Origin: Lysobacteraceae bacterium
GTDB taxonomy: Bacteria > Pseudomonadota > Gammaproteobacteria > Xanthomonadales > Rhodanobacteraceae
Direction: 5' to 3'
NCBI GenBank assembly: GCA_004143945.1
Contig: SEHB01000005.1
Span: 124,001 to 188,000, forward strand
Length of the DNA: 64,000 bases
Part shown: positions 7,440 through 16,291 of the stretch, piece after piece
Position numbering within the stretch: the stretch's first letter is position 1
Layout of the letters: each line of letters begins with the position of its first letter
Translations under genes and position numbers: made by a program
The notes under the pieces: generated by a model
What the model saw: the letters and a program-made list of their open reading frames with translations, nothing else
Databases searched by the model: none
Told to the model about the DNA's origin: nothing

Positions 7440-10070
7440 TTGCGCCGCGCTTCCGCCTTCGACGAGACCCCCTTGAACGCCGTCCAGACACCCGTCGTGC
7501 GCAAGTCCTTCTGGCGCGCACTTGCGCTGACCCTGCTCGTCGCATTGCTGAACGTCGGACTCTGGGCCTGGCTCAACCGGCCGGTACAGTTCGCGGACTG
7601 GCGCGGCGAGATCGCGGGCCTCGCGTTCAACCCTTCGCAGCGCTACCAGGATCCGACCAAGCTGATCTTCCCGAGCGAGGCAGAGCTCGACGGCGACGTC
7701 CGCCTGCTGTCGCAGTACACCAAGCGCCTGCGCACGTACTCGTCGGCCGAGAACCCGCAGATCCCGCGCATCGCGAAGTTCTACGGCGTGCGCCTGATGG
7801 CCGGCGCATGGATCGAGGGACGCTCCGAACGCAACGAACGCGAACTCGCGGCGTTGATCGCGCTCGCGCGCAAGTACGACAACATCGACCGCGCGATCGT
7901 CGGCAACGAGGTGATCCTGCGCGGCGACATCGGCATCCGCGCGCTGATCGGCTACATCGACCGCGCGCGCGCGCAACTCGACATCCCGGTCTCGACCGCC
8001 GAACCGCTCGACACCTGGCAGCGCTACCCGGAACTGGCCGACCACGTCGACTTCATCACCGTGCACATCCTGCCGTACTGGGAATACATCGACCGCAAGG
8101 ACGCGATCGGCTTCGTGCTCGGCCAGTACCGCGAACTGCAGCGCCTGTTCCCGGGCAAGCCGATCGTGATCGGCGAGGTCGGCTGGCCTTCCAACGGCGA
8201 CCGCCGGCGCTACGCCAAGCCCTCGCTCGCGAACGAGGCGCACTTCCTGCGCGAGTGGTTCAACGTCGCCGACGGGCAGGACCTGGACTACTACATCATG
8301 GAAGCGATCGACCAGCCGTGGAAGGAAGGCATCGGCGGGCGCGTCGAAGCCTACTGGGGCATCCTCAACGCGAACCGCCAGCCGAAATTCTCCTTCACGG
8401 GCACCGTGGTCGAGGATCCGATCTGGCCGTGGAAGGCCGGCGTCGCCTCGCTGATCGCGCTGCTGCCGATGTTCTGGTTCGCGCGGCATTTCATCCGCTT
8501 CCGCGCGATGGGCCTCGCGTTCTTCCTCGCGCTGATCCAGCTGTCGGCCTCGATCCTGGTCTGGATGGCGACCCTGCCCTACGACTTCTACCTCGACCCG
8601 CTCGACTGGGCGATGCTCGCGCTGCTGTTCCCGGCGCAGCTCGCGATCATCCTGATCCTGCTGATCAACGCATTCGAGTTCACCGAAGTGCTCTGGCGGC
8701 CGCGCTGGCTGCGCGAATTCAGGCCGCTCGCGCCCGACGCGGTGGATACCGCCGCGCAGCCGTTCGTGTCGATCCACCTCGCCTGCTACAACGAGCCGCC
8801 CGAGATGGTCATCCTCACGCTCGACTCGCTCGCGGCGCTCGACTACGAGAACTACGAAGTGATCGTGCTCGACAACAACACCAAGCGCGAGGAGATCTGG
8901 CGCCCGGTCGAAGCGCATTGCGCGAAGCTCGGCGCGAAGTTCCGCTTCTACCACCTCGAGCCCTGGCCCGGGTTCAAGGCCGGCGCGCTCAACTACGGGC
9001 TCGAGGTCACCGATCCGCGCGCCGAAGTCGTCGCGGTCGTCGACGCCGACTACGAGGTGCGCAGCGACTGGCTGCGCGCGCTGACCGGCTACTTCTCCGA
9101 TCCCAGGGTCGCGGTCGTGCAGTGCCCGCAGGCGCATCGCGAGTGGGAGCACAACGCGTTCCGGCGCATGACGAACTGGGAGTACGACGGCTTCTTCCGC
9201 ATCGGCATGCACCATCGCAACGAACGCAACGCGATCATCCAGCACGGCACCATGACGATGGTGCGCAAGCATGCGCTTGCCGACACGGGCGCGTGGTCGG
9301 AATGGACGATCTGCGAGGACGCCGAACTCGGGCTGCGCCTGATGAGGGCCGGCTACGACCTCGTCTACGTCGACGAGCTCATGGGCAAGGGGCTGACGCC
9401 GGCGGACTTCAAGGCGTACAAGTCCCAGCGCTACCGCTGGGCATTCGGCGCGATGCAGATCATGAAGGCGCGCTGGCACTGGATGGTGTCGAAGGATTCG
9501 GGCCTCACGCGCGGCCAGCGCTTCCACTTCCTGACCGGCTGGTTCTCGTGGTTCGGCGACGCCCTGCACCTGGTGTTCACGCTGATGGCGATGCTGTGGA
9601 CGCTCGGGATGGTGCTCGCGCCGCAGTACTTCACGCTGCCGATGTACCTGTTCCTCGTGCCTCTGATCGGCTTCTTCCTGTTCAAGGCCGCGTTCGGGAT
9701 CATCCTCTACCGCGTGCGCGTGCCGTGCTCGTGGAAGGACACGATCGCGGCCTCGGTCGCGAGCATGGGCCTCTCGCATGCGATCGCGCGCGGGATCTTC
9801 GAGGGGCTCTGGCGCAAGAAGGGCGAGTTCGTGCGCACCGCCAAGAGCCGGCGCATCGGCGCCAAGCCGAATCCGTTCACGTCGGTCAGCGAGGAGCTGC
9901 TGCTGTTCCTCGCACTCGTCGCCTGCGTCGTCGGCATGGTCAATTCGACCGGCGTGAACTACATCGAGGGCCGCCTGTGGATCGCGATCCTCGCCGCGCA
10001 GGCGATTCCGTACGCGTCCGCGCTGATCGGCGCGTGGGTCGCGCACCGATCCGGCGATGCAGTCGGCTGA
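7440..10070 (+). CDS. GH17-GT2 fusion: NdvB-type beta-1,3(-1,6)-glucan synthase
   Basis: 876 residues if it starts at TTG 7440; TTG at 7473 (NAVQTPVVRK) is the other candidate, and no ATG is available before the conserved part. Order: one N-terminal TM (about 24-45); periplasmic GH17 domain (about 60-320) with IVGNEVILRGD (acid/base Glu near 155) and VIGEVGWPS (nucleophile Glu near 245); two or three TM segments (about 335-425); cytoplasmic family-2 glycosyltransferase (about 440-700) with ACYNEP, WPGFKAGALN, VDADYEV, CEDAELG and QRYRW; then four or more C-terminal TM segments. This matches proteins such as P. aeruginosa NdvB that make cyclic or linear beta-1,3-glucans from UDP-glucose for the periplasm, the GH17 part acting as a transglycosylase. 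No partner gene is adjacent. Confidence 0.88.
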   Translation: MRRASAFDETPLNAVQTPVVRKSFWRALALTLLVALLNVGLWAWLNRPVQFADWRGEIAGLAFNPSQRYQDPTKLIFPSEAELDGDVRLLSQYTKRLRTYSSAENPQIPRIAKFYGVRLMAGAWIEGRSERNERELAALIALARKYDNIDRAIVGNEVILRGDIGIRALIGYIDRARAQLDIPVSTAEPLDTWQRYPELADHVDFITVHILPYWEYIDRKDAIGFVLGQYRELQRLFPGKPIVIGEVGWPSNGDRRRYAKPSLANEAHFLREWFNVADGQDLDYYIMEAIDQPWKEGIGGRVEAYWGILNANRQPKFSFTGTVVEDPIWPWKAGVASLIALLPMFWFARHFIRFRAMGLAFFLALIQLSASILVWMATLPYDFYLDPLDWAMLALLFPAQLAIILILLINAFEFTEVLWRPRWLREFRPLAPDAVDTAAQPFVSIHLACYNEPPEMVILTLDSLAALDYENYEVIVLDNNTKREEIWRPVEAHCAKLGAKFRFYHLEPWPGFKAGALNYGLEVTDPRAEVVAVVDADYEVRSDWLRALTGYFSDPRVAVVQCPQAHREWEHNAFRRMTNWEYDGFFRIGMHHRNERNAIIQHGTMTMVRKHALADTGAWSEWTICEDAELGLRLMRAGYDLVYVDELMGKGLTPADFKAYKSQRYRWAFGAMQIMKARWHWMVSKDSGLTRGQRFHFLTGWFSWFGDALHLVFTLMAMLWTLGMVLAPQYFTLPMYLFLVPLIGFFLFKAAFGIILYRVRVPCSWKDTIAASVASMGLSHAIARGIFEGLWRKKGEFVRTAKSRRIGAKPNPFTSVSEELLLFLALVACVVGMVNSTGVNYIEGRLWIAILAAQAIPYASALIGAWVAHRSGDAVG

Positions 10071-10165
10071 GGCAGGCACGCGGGCCCGGCACAGCGCACG
10101 CCGCGAGGCTCCTGCGCCGGACGGGTGCAGGGGCAGCGTGCCTTGCGGCGCTCCGGCAGGAACGT

Positions 10166-11296
10166 CTAGCTGCGGTTGAAGCTCTTGCGCAGCTTGCCGA
10201 GCAGCGAGGGCTTCTCCGGCGGCGCGCCGTCGTCGCGCCGCGTGCGCGGCTGCCATTCGATGAGACCGATCGCGTCGCAGGCATTGACGAAGTCGAAAAC
10301 GTCGGCCATCGCGGCTTCCGCCGCCGCCGCGATCTCGTGCAGCCGCAACGGCGTCAGCAAGGCGGAGCCGATGCGGAAGTAGCGGTTGAGGTCCTTGTCG
10401 ATCTCGACCCACTGCTTGAGCCGGTAGGTGCCGCCTGGATCGAGGTGGCGCGCGAGCTGGCCGCCCGAGCCGAGCAGCACGTCGAGCCAGAGCAGGCGCG
10501 CGTACCCATGCGACTCCTGCGACTCTCGCGCCTCGGCCAGTTCGGTATTGGTCAGCGGCTCCCAGTCGCAGCGACGCCAGCGCGCGCGGCAGTACGGCGC
10601 GAGCGCGGCGAGGTTGCACGGCGCATGCGCGACGCGGTTCTTCGGATCCAGGATCAGCGCAGGCGATCCCGGCAGCGCGTAGCGCACCGGCGCCTTGAGC
10701 AGGTCGCCTTCGAGGAACTCGCGCAAGCCACGCGGCGCGGTGTCTTCGAGCATCTCTTCGCGCGTCGCGTAGCGGCGCTGGGGCGATTCGGCCTCTACGC
10801 GCCCGACGGCGGCCTTATCGCGCAACTCGTGCGGCGTCGGACGCAGCGCCTCGTCGAGACCCGCGGCCGCGGCCGATCCGCCGGCCGGGTCGCTTCGCGA
10901 CGCGTCGCGCTCCGCAGCCTCGGCATCGCCGAGGTCGCGCACGTAGAAGTCGTCGTCGTGTGGCGCGATCGCGGTGTCGCGCGCGGCCGCGGCACCCGCG
11001 GCATTCAGCACGCCGACGACGTCCGCGCGGCGCAATGGCCGCGGCAGCACGAGTTCCGCGTCGGCGACCGGCTCGTCGGAGAACACCGCGCAGCGCACGC
11101 CCGCGCCGAGCGCGCGCGTGCGCGCCATCTGGCCGCCGAACGAGCGCGCATCGACGACCAGGAGGTCCGCGCCATTCTCGTCGCCCCAGCGCCACTCGTG
11201 CTCGAGCTCGCGTGCGCAGCTGCGCACGAGCAGCCGCAGGTGCGCGGCCTCTTCGTCGGGGACGCCGACCACGGCAATGGTCCTGGTGCGACTCAC
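10166..11296 (-). CDS. Conserved hypothetical protein, receiver-like N terminus, function unknown
   Basis: 376 residues, no signal peptide or TM segment. The first ~110 residues (TIAVVGVPDEEAAHLRLLV, ADLLVVDARS, VRCAVFSDEP, VLPRPLRRADVVGVL) read like a degenerate response-regulator receiver. An acidic low-complexity linker (about 110-165) follows, then a C-terminal domain with APCNLAALAPYCRARW, HGYARLLWLDVLLGSGGQL, GGTYRLKQWVEIDKDLNRYF and a helical ATPLRLHEIAAAAEAA-like end. I do not recognise the family; the architecture resembles xanthomonad-specific cytoplasmic proteins. It is convergent with the GH17-GT2 gene and 92 bases from the SET gene on the same strand. Confidence 0.7.
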   Translation of the reverse strand: MSRTRTIAVVGVPDEEAAHLRLLVRSCARELEHEWRWGDENGADLLVVDARSFGGQMARTRALGAGVRCAVFSDEPVADAELVLPRPLRRADVVGVLNAAGAAAARDTAIAPHDDDFYVRDLGDAEAAERDASRSDPAGGSAAAAGLDEALRPTPHELRDKAAVGRVEAESPQRRYATREEMLEDTAPRGLREFLEGDLLKAPVRYALPGSPALILDPKNRVAHAPCNLAALAPYCRARWRRCDWEPLTNTELAEARESQESHGYARLLWLDVLLGSGGQLARHLDPGGTYRLKQWVEIDKDLNRYFRIGSALLTPLRLHEIAAAAEAAMADVFDFVNACDAIGLIEWQPRTRRDDGAPPEKPSLLGKLRKSFNRS

Positions 11297-11388
11297 GGCG
11301 CTCGCGGCTCCCTGGTGTGCGGTTCCCGCATCCTACGTGCCGCGTCGCCATGCAGGCAATCGCAGCGCTCCGCGCATGTGCGCGGCAT

Positions 11389-11901
11389 TCAGGAACGGCG
11401 CTTCGCCGCCTTCGCGGCGACCTTCGCGGCCGGCTTGCGCTTGGGCTTGAGCAAGGTGCCGGTGCAGTTGCGCGCACCGCAACGGCAGGCCCAGATCGCC
11501 TTGAGTCGCGGCGTGAGGCGCTCGTCGAGCACGATGCCGTAGTCGTAGGTGAGTTCCTCGCCGGCCTTGAGCGGACGCAGCGTCTCGATCAGCACGCGGT
11601 CCTTGCGCGGATCGCCGTCGGGATCTTCCTCGAGCAGCGCGCGGCAATTGGGCTTGCAGCTGTGGTTGATCCAGCGCGCGATGTTGCCTTCGCTGTTGGC
11701 ATCGAGCACGTACTTGTCGTTGAGCGTGAACAGGAACGTGTGGCCGGTCTCGCTGGTGTTCGCGTAGAGACGGTCGGCCTGTGCATGGGTCAGGCGCTTG
11801 CCGCGGTATTCGATGAGTTCGGTTGCGCGGGGGATGTCGACGAGGGCGAAGACGCCGTTGCCGTGGATCGGCGAGCGGCGGGCGGCGATGCGTCTGGCCA
11901 T
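11389..11901 (-). CDS. SET-domain protein-lysine methyltransferase with post-SET zinc motif
   Basis: 170 residues from ATG at 11901; an ATG at 11949 would add 16 residues unlike the family. SET landmarks: SPIHGNGVFALVDIPRATEL, DANSEGNIARWINHSCKPNC (SAM-binding NHSCxPN), KAGEELTYDYGI. A post-SET motif follows, WACRCGARNCTG (C-x-C-x4-C), which with the Cys of NHSC can bind a zinc ion as in eukaryotic SET enzymes. The tail is Lys/Ala-rich (KPKRKPAAKVAAKAAKRRS), reminiscent of histone H1-like tails, and may be nucleic-acid binding or self-substrate. Bacterial substrates are mostly unknown. It is divergent from the RNase T2 gene. Confidence 0.85.
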   Translation of the reverse strand: MARRIAARRSPIHGNGVFALVDIPRATELIEYRGKRLTHAQADRLYANTSETGHTFLFTLNDKYVLDANSEGNIARWINHSCKPNCRALLEEDPDGDPRKDRVLIETLRPLKAGEELTYDYGIVLDERLTPRLKAIWACRCGARNCTGTLLKPKRKPAAKVAAKAAKRRS

Positions 11902-12038
11902 GGAAGTCCGGGAGTGGGCGAACGGATCGAGCATGATAACGCGTTCCACGCCCGCCTCCGGATGCCTGCGCAGCTCCGTCTGGACATCGCGCCCGCGGTA
12001 TGGAATAGATCGGCCCCCTTCCCGTCGCCCGTGCCCGC

Positions 12039-12791
12039 ATGTCGCGAGCCCGCATCCAGCGAGCCGTCATCGCCCTGATCGTGCTGGCCGCCGCCGCGCT
12101 GCTCGCGCGACATGCGCCACCGACCACCGATGCGGCGCCGGGCCGACCGCCCGCGTCGACGTCGGCGTCGACCCCCGCCGCACAGCCGCAGCGCGAGGCG
12201 CGCACGAGCGCGGCTCCGCAGGTCGCCGGTGCCGGTTACGACTACTTCGTGATGGCGTTGTCGTGGTCGCCGACGTATTGCCTCGCCAACCCCGGCGAAC
12301 GCGAGCAGTGTGGCGGACGCGGGCACGGCTTCATCCTGCATGGGCTCTGGCCGCAGTACGAACGCGGCGGCGGACCGCAGCAATGCCACCACCAGCGCAC
12401 GCCCGATGCCGCGACGGTCGAGCGCGCGCTCGCGTTCATGCCGAGCCGGCGCCTGATCCACCACGAATGGCGCGCGCACGGCACCTGCTCGGGACTCGAC
12501 CCCGGCGGCTACTTCGAGCTTTCCGACCGCGCGTTCGCGTCCATCGACGTACCGCCGCCGCTGCAGCCGCCTGCCGCCGCACGACGCATGCGCACCGCGG
12601 AACTGCGCGCGATGCTGCGTGCGGCGAATCCGGCGTTGCGCGACGACATGCTGAACCTGCACTGCGCGGACGATCGCCTCGTCGAGGTGCGCGTCTGCCT
12701 CGACCTCGCGCTCGAGCCGCGCCGGTGCGGCAAGCGCATGCGCGACGCCTGTCCGCAGTCGCGCCCGATCACGCTCCCGGGCCCAGGATGA
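12039..12791 (+). CDS. Secreted ribonuclease T2 family protein
   Basis: 250 residues with an N-terminal signal or anchor (RAVIALIVLAAAALLARHA) and a Pro/Ala-rich linker to about residue 60. The catalytic regions of the T2 family are both present: HGLWPQY (CAS I) and HHEWRAHGTCSG (CAS II), preceded by YDYFVMALSWSPTYC. Such enzymes cleave RNA to 3'-phosphate products via a 2',3'-cyclic intermediate in the periplasm or outside the cell. The histidine kinase gene starts 22 bases after the stop on the same strand. Confidence 0.88.
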   Translation: MSRARIQRAVIALIVLAAAALLARHAPPTTDAAPGRPPASTSASTPAAQPQREARTSAAPQVAGAGYDYFVMALSWSPTYCLANPGEREQCGGRGHGFILHGLWPQYERGGGPQQCHHQRTPDAATVERALAFMPSRRLIHHEWRAHGTCSGLDPGGYFELSDRAFASIDVPPPLQPPAAARRMRTAELRAMLRAANPALRDDMLNLHCADDRLVEVRVCLDLALEPRRCGKRMRDACPQSRPITLPGPG

Positions 12792-12813
12792 CCTCGATGC
12801 GCGCGCGACCGCG

Positions 12814-14265
12814 ATGACGACCCTGCGCCCGCAACTGCGCGGCCTGATGGCCAAGCTCGCGCTGTTCTACGTCCTGCTCGCGTTGCCGACGATGGTGGTC
12901 GTCGAATCGGGCGTGCTGATCTTCGAGTTCCAGGAATTCGTGGCCGGCATCGAGCAGGGCCGCCTGCGCCAGGCCGCCGACCAGGGCGCTCGCGAGGTCG
13001 CGCACCGCTGGAACCATGTCGACGAGGCGCATCGCCCCGGCGTCGTCTCGACCTGGCTGGAGGCCTGGATCCTGCGACTCGAGCGACCGCGCATCGGGCT
13101 CTCCGAAGCCGACTCCTACGTGTTGATGGAGCTCTCGCGCGACCCGCTCGCGACCGCGGTGCTCGCGCCCGACGGACGCGTCATCGCGCAGGCGCCGCCG
13201 ACGGCGACCTGGAACGCGCGCATGCCGACCCCGGGCGAAGCCGGCTTCGCGGACGCCGTCGCCGGCACGCGCGCGGTCGAGCTCGCCGGAGAGGAATCGC
13301 CGCACCTCGTGCGGCGCGTTCTCGCGCCGGTGCGTGATGCAGGCGGCAAGCTGCTCGCGCTCGTCTACGTGGAGCTGAGCCTGCCGCTGCCGTGGCGCAG
13401 CTTCCTGCTCAAGCTCAGCTTCGAGTGGCCGATCATCCTCATCTTCATGCTCGTGTTCGGGCTGGCCTCGTCGTTCTTCTTCGCGGCCTGGGTCACGCGC
13501 CGGCTCGAGCGCATCGCGCGCGCGGCGAGCGCATGGAGCCGCGGTGATTTCAGCGACCGCATCGACGACCGCTCGCGCGACGAACTCGGCATCGTCTCGG
13601 GGCTGCTCGACCGCATGGCGCTGGACCTGCGCACGCTGATGCGCTCGCGCGCGCAGCTCGCGACACTGGCCGAACGCCAGCGCCTCGCCCGCGACCTGCA
13701 CGACACGGTCAAGCAGAAGGCGTTCGCGCTGAACATGCAGCTCGCGACCGCGCGCCGCGTGATCGGCGATGTGCACGGCAGCGAGCCGCTCGCGCAGGCG
13801 CAGCGGCTGACCCAGCAGATCCAGCGCGAGCTCGGCGAACTGCTCGACGAGATGCGCGCCTCGGATGCCGACCTGCCGCTGGTCGAACGGCTGCGCTCGC
13901 GCGCGAACGACTGGTCGCACACGAGCGGCATGCCGGTCGCGCTCAGCCTCGACGACCTGCCGCCGCTGCCCGCGCCGACCGAGGAGGCCCTGCTGCGCGT
14001 CGTCGACGAGGCGCTGTCGAACGTGTTGCGCCACAGCGGCGCGCGCGGCGTCGACATCGAGCTCCGCCGCGAGGCGGAGCGCGTGCGCCTTTCGATCGCG
14101 GATAATGGCCGCGGCATCGCCGGCGGGACGTCCGTCGGCATGGGCCTTCGCAACATGCGCGAACGCGCGCAGGCGCTGCCCTCGGGCCGATTCGAACTCG
14201 AAGCCCGCGCGGGCGGCGGCACCCGCGTCGTCGTCAGTTTCCTGCTGGAGGGCACCGCCCGATGA
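12814..14265 (+). CDS. NarL-type membrane sensor histidine kinase (HAMP, HisKA_3)
   Basis: 483 residues. TM1 at about 15-38, a periplasmic sensor region to about 200, TM2 at about 203-228 (IILIFMLVFGLASSFFFAAW), a HAMP segment with RRLERIARAASAWSRGDF, then HisKA_3 with ERQRLARDLHDTVKQKAF (phospho-acceptor His near 295) and an HATPase_c domain with NVLRHSGA, DNGRGI and GMGLRNMRERA. It autophosphorylates in response to an unknown extracytoplasmic signal and passes phosphate to the overlapping response regulator. The stop overlaps the next start by four bases (ATGA), so the pair is translationally coupled. Confidence 0.9.
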   Translation: MTTLRPQLRGLMAKLALFYVLLALPTMVVVESGVLIFEFQEFVAGIEQGRLRQAADQGAREVAHRWNHVDEAHRPGVVSTWLEAWILRLERPRIGLSEADSYVLMELSRDPLATAVLAPDGRVIAQAPPTATWNARMPTPGEAGFADAVAGTRAVELAGEESPHLVRRVLAPVRDAGGKLLALVYVELSLPLPWRSFLLKLSFEWPIILIFMLVFGLASSFFFAAWVTRRLERIARAASAWSRGDFSDRIDDRSRDELGIVSGLLDRMALDLRTLMRSRAQLATLAERQRLARDLHDTVKQKAFALNMQLATARRVIGDVHGSEPLAQAQRLTQQIQRELGELLDEMRASDADLPLVERLRSRANDWSHTSGMPVALSLDDLPPLPAPTEEALLRVVDEALSNVLRHSGARGVDIELRREAERVRLSIADNGRGIAGGTSVGMGLRNMRERAQALPSGRFELEARAGGGTRVVVSFLLEGTAR

Positions 14266-14918
14266 GTCCCGAGATGATTCGCGTCGTGATCGCAGACGAC
14301 CACGTGCTCGTGCGCCAGGGCATCCGGGCGTTCCTCGAAACGCATGCGGACCTCGCGATCGTCGGCGAAGCCGCGGATGCGGCCGGTGCCGAAAGCCTCT
14401 GCGCCGAGCACCGGCCCGACGTCGCTCTGATCGACCTCGTGATGCCCGGCGGCGGCATCGAGGCGACGCGCGCGGTGCGCGCGACCAGTCCGGATACGCA
14501 GGTCGTGCTGCTGACCTCGTTCGAGGACGCGCGCCAGATCGTCGCCGCGATCCAGGCAGGCGCTTTGTCGTGCCTGCTCAAGGACGTGGACGCCGACGCA
14601 CTCGCCGACGCGTTGCGCAAGGCCGCGCGCGGCGAAGCAGTGCTGCATCAGCGCGTGGCGGCCAAGCTCATGGATGCGCTTCGGCGCGGCGGCGACCCGG
14701 ATGCCGCGCTGCTCGATTCGTTGAGCCAGCGCGAACGCGAGGTGCTCGCGCTGATGGCCGAGGGCCTCAGCAACCAGCAGATCGCCGAGCGCCTCGGCAT
14801 CGGCGAGAAGACCGTCAAGACGCACGTCAGCAACGTGCTCGGCAAGCTCGACGTCAGCGACCGGACCCAGGCCGCCGTGTACGCATGGAAGAGCGGGATG
14901 AAGCAGCGCGACGACTGA
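14262..14918 (+). CDS. NarL/LuxR-family response regulator, partner of the preceding kinase
   Basis: 218 residues. Receiver domain with IRVVIADDHVLVRQGI, phospho-acceptor Asp near 59 in VALIDLVMPG, VVLLTSFEDA and CLLKDVDAD; LuxR-type helix-turn-helix (about 150-210) with LSQREREVLALMAEGLSNQQ, IAERLGIGEKTVKTHVSNVL. An internal ATG at 14274 (MIRVVIADD) is an alternative start. The architecture resembles LiaR/VraR-type regulators. Targets unknown. Confidence 0.9.
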   Translation: MSPEMIRVVIADDHVLVRQGIRAFLETHADLAIVGEAADAAGAESLCAEHRPDVALIDLVMPGGGIEATRAVRATSPDTQVVLLTSFEDARQIVAAIQAGALSCLLKDVDADALADALRKAARGEAVLHQRVAAKLMDALRRGGDPDAALLDSLSQREREVLALMAEGLSNQQIAERLGIGEKTVKTHVSNVLGKLDVSDRTQAAVYAWKSGMKQRDD

Positions 14919-14922
14919 CGCG

Positions 14923-15102
14923 CTACTTCTTCGTCGGCGGCTTCTTCGGCTTCGCGGCTGCGCGCCGGTCCTGCTCGGACGACAGCAATGCCGCGTCGGT
15001 GCGCGCGCGCTGCAGCTTGCGCAGCTTGGCCGCGATCAGTTCGGCCGCCTTGACGCGGCGCACCGCATTCTGGCGCTCATGCTCGTCCTTCGACTTGCTC
15101 AT
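14923..15102 (-). CDS. Small basic protein, function unknown
   Basis: 59 residues, MSKSKDEHERQNAVRRVKA and onward, predicted almost wholly helical and rich in Lys, Arg and Ala, ending in the Pro/Lys tail AAAKPKKPPTKK. An ATG at 15111 adds three residues. It is convergent with the response regulator gene, with four bases between the stops. The composition suggests nucleic-acid or ribosome contact, but this is inference only. The roughly 290-base stretch up to 15393 shows no other gene. Confidence 0.5.
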   Translation of the reverse strand: MSKSKDEHERQNAVRRVKAAELIAAKLRKLQRARTDAALLSSEQDRRAAAKPKKPPTKK

Positions 15103-15393
15103 CGGTTCCATCGCAGGTCCATGGCGGGCGTGGCCCGCGATCGCCATCGGATGGCAAGGCGCGGACCCCGCGGGGTACGCCGGGGCTTCTCGCCCGCAGC
15201 GTGTGCGGACGATAGGGGCAGGCGACCGCATCATCCCGGAACCACCGCACCAACGGTCCCTCAACCGGCATGGGGGAAATCCCTCAGCGCGGCCGGCGCA
15301 CGACGCTCGCGCTGGCGAGGTTCGAGCAGGCGCGCTATGTTCGCGACGGCCCGGTCGATCACGACTGCAGCCACGGGGGACTTCGGGGGGCCG

Positions 15394-16284
15394 ATGAGCA
15401 CAGCATCCTGCCGCTGGTTCGCGCGAGCACTGCTCGCGATCGGCTTCGCCGCGGCGTCGGCCCATGCGCAGGTCGTCGTGGTGGTCGAGGGCGATCTCGC
15501 GCGCGCGTCGATCGCGCTCGCCGACGGCCAGGGCACGATCTACTCGGCCGATGTCACGATCGAATTCGACACGCCGCTGAACCTCGCGCCGGAGACCCTG
15601 AATCTCACGGCATCGCTCGTGGACCCGCTCGATCCTGCGCTCGTGGCGCGCTTGCCCGCGGGCCTCGTCGTCGATCCCGCGTTCCCCGTGCTCGTGACGG
15701 TGGAGCCGCCGGAGGTGTCCTGGCTGTTCCGCAGCGGGTTCGATGGCGGCCCGCTGCCGAACGGATCCCTCTCGTTCCGCAACGCGTACCGCCTCGAGAT
15801 ACATACGCACGACCTCGTGTACACGCCGGGCAGCCCGTACCGCCTGCTGAAGGCGCCGCAAGGCGGCGCATTCGCCGACGTGACCGAAGGCGTGCTGCCG
15901 GGCAGCACGCGCGCGCGCGGCCGCGGCGGCGCGTTCTCGCAGTTCATCGTCGCGGCTGACGCCCGCCTCCCCTTGCTCGTCGCGCTCGACAAGCTCGTCG
16001 CGCTGGACGCGCGCCTGCTCGCCGCCGTGCTCGACGACGCGCTGCGCCTCGACCTCGTCGCGCTGCTGGCGCAGGTGCACGTGGCCGTGGTGGTGCCGAT
16101 CGTCGGGTGCGGCAACGCGCTGCTGCCGCTCGACGACTTCCTCGGCGAGATCGCCGCGCACGCGGGCGTGGACATCGCCAACCTCTGGCGCGCCGAACGC
16201 GACCTCGCGAACGACGCGGGAGAGCTCGAAAGCCTGGCATGGACGCTGAGGTTCAGCCTGCTCGGATGCGCGGGCACGCCCTGA
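15394..16284 (+). CDS. Secreted protein of unknown function (possibly DUF6689-like)
   Basis: 296 residues with a clear signal peptide (FARALLAIGFAAASAHAQ). The mature part starts with a beta-rich segment (VVVVVEGDLARASIALADGQ, IYSADVTIEFDTPLNL), then an internal WLFRSGFDGGPLPNGSLSF, a segment about calculated properties (YRLEIHTHDLVYTPGSPYRL) and a helical C-terminal half rich in Leu, Ala and Asp (LLVALDKLVALDARLLAAVL). I recall similar proteins among Lysobacterales, but the family name is tentative. The FHA-GAF gene follows after seven bases, so the two may be co-transcribed. The internal FRSGFDGG is similar to the FADGFE tails of other secreted proteins here. Confidence 0.65.
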   Translation: MSTASCRWFARALLAIGFAAASAHAQVVVVVEGDLARASIALADGQGTIYSADVTIEFDTPLNLAPETLNLTASLVDPLDPALVARLPAGLVVDPAFPVLVTVEPPEVSWLFRSGFDGGPLPNGSLSFRNAYRLEIHTHDLVYTPGSPYRLLKAPQGGAFADVTEGVLPGSTRARGRGGAFSQFIVAADARLPLLVALDKLVALDARLLAAVLDDALRLDLVALLAQVHVAVVVPIVGCGNALLPLDDFLGEIAAHAGVDIANLWRAERDLANDAGELESLAWTLRFSLLGCAGTP

Positions 16285-16291
16285 CCACGCG

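Noticed and set aside
7230..10619. Open frame of 1129 codons antisense to the GH17-GT2 gene
   Set aside because: Composition (His, Arg, Asp, Val runs) is that of an antisense shadow; the sense protein has catalytic motifs throughout.
7808..11542. Plus-strand 1244-codon open frame across the GH17-GT2 gene and its neighbours
   Set aside because: Arg-rich out-of-frame translation running through two convergent real genes.
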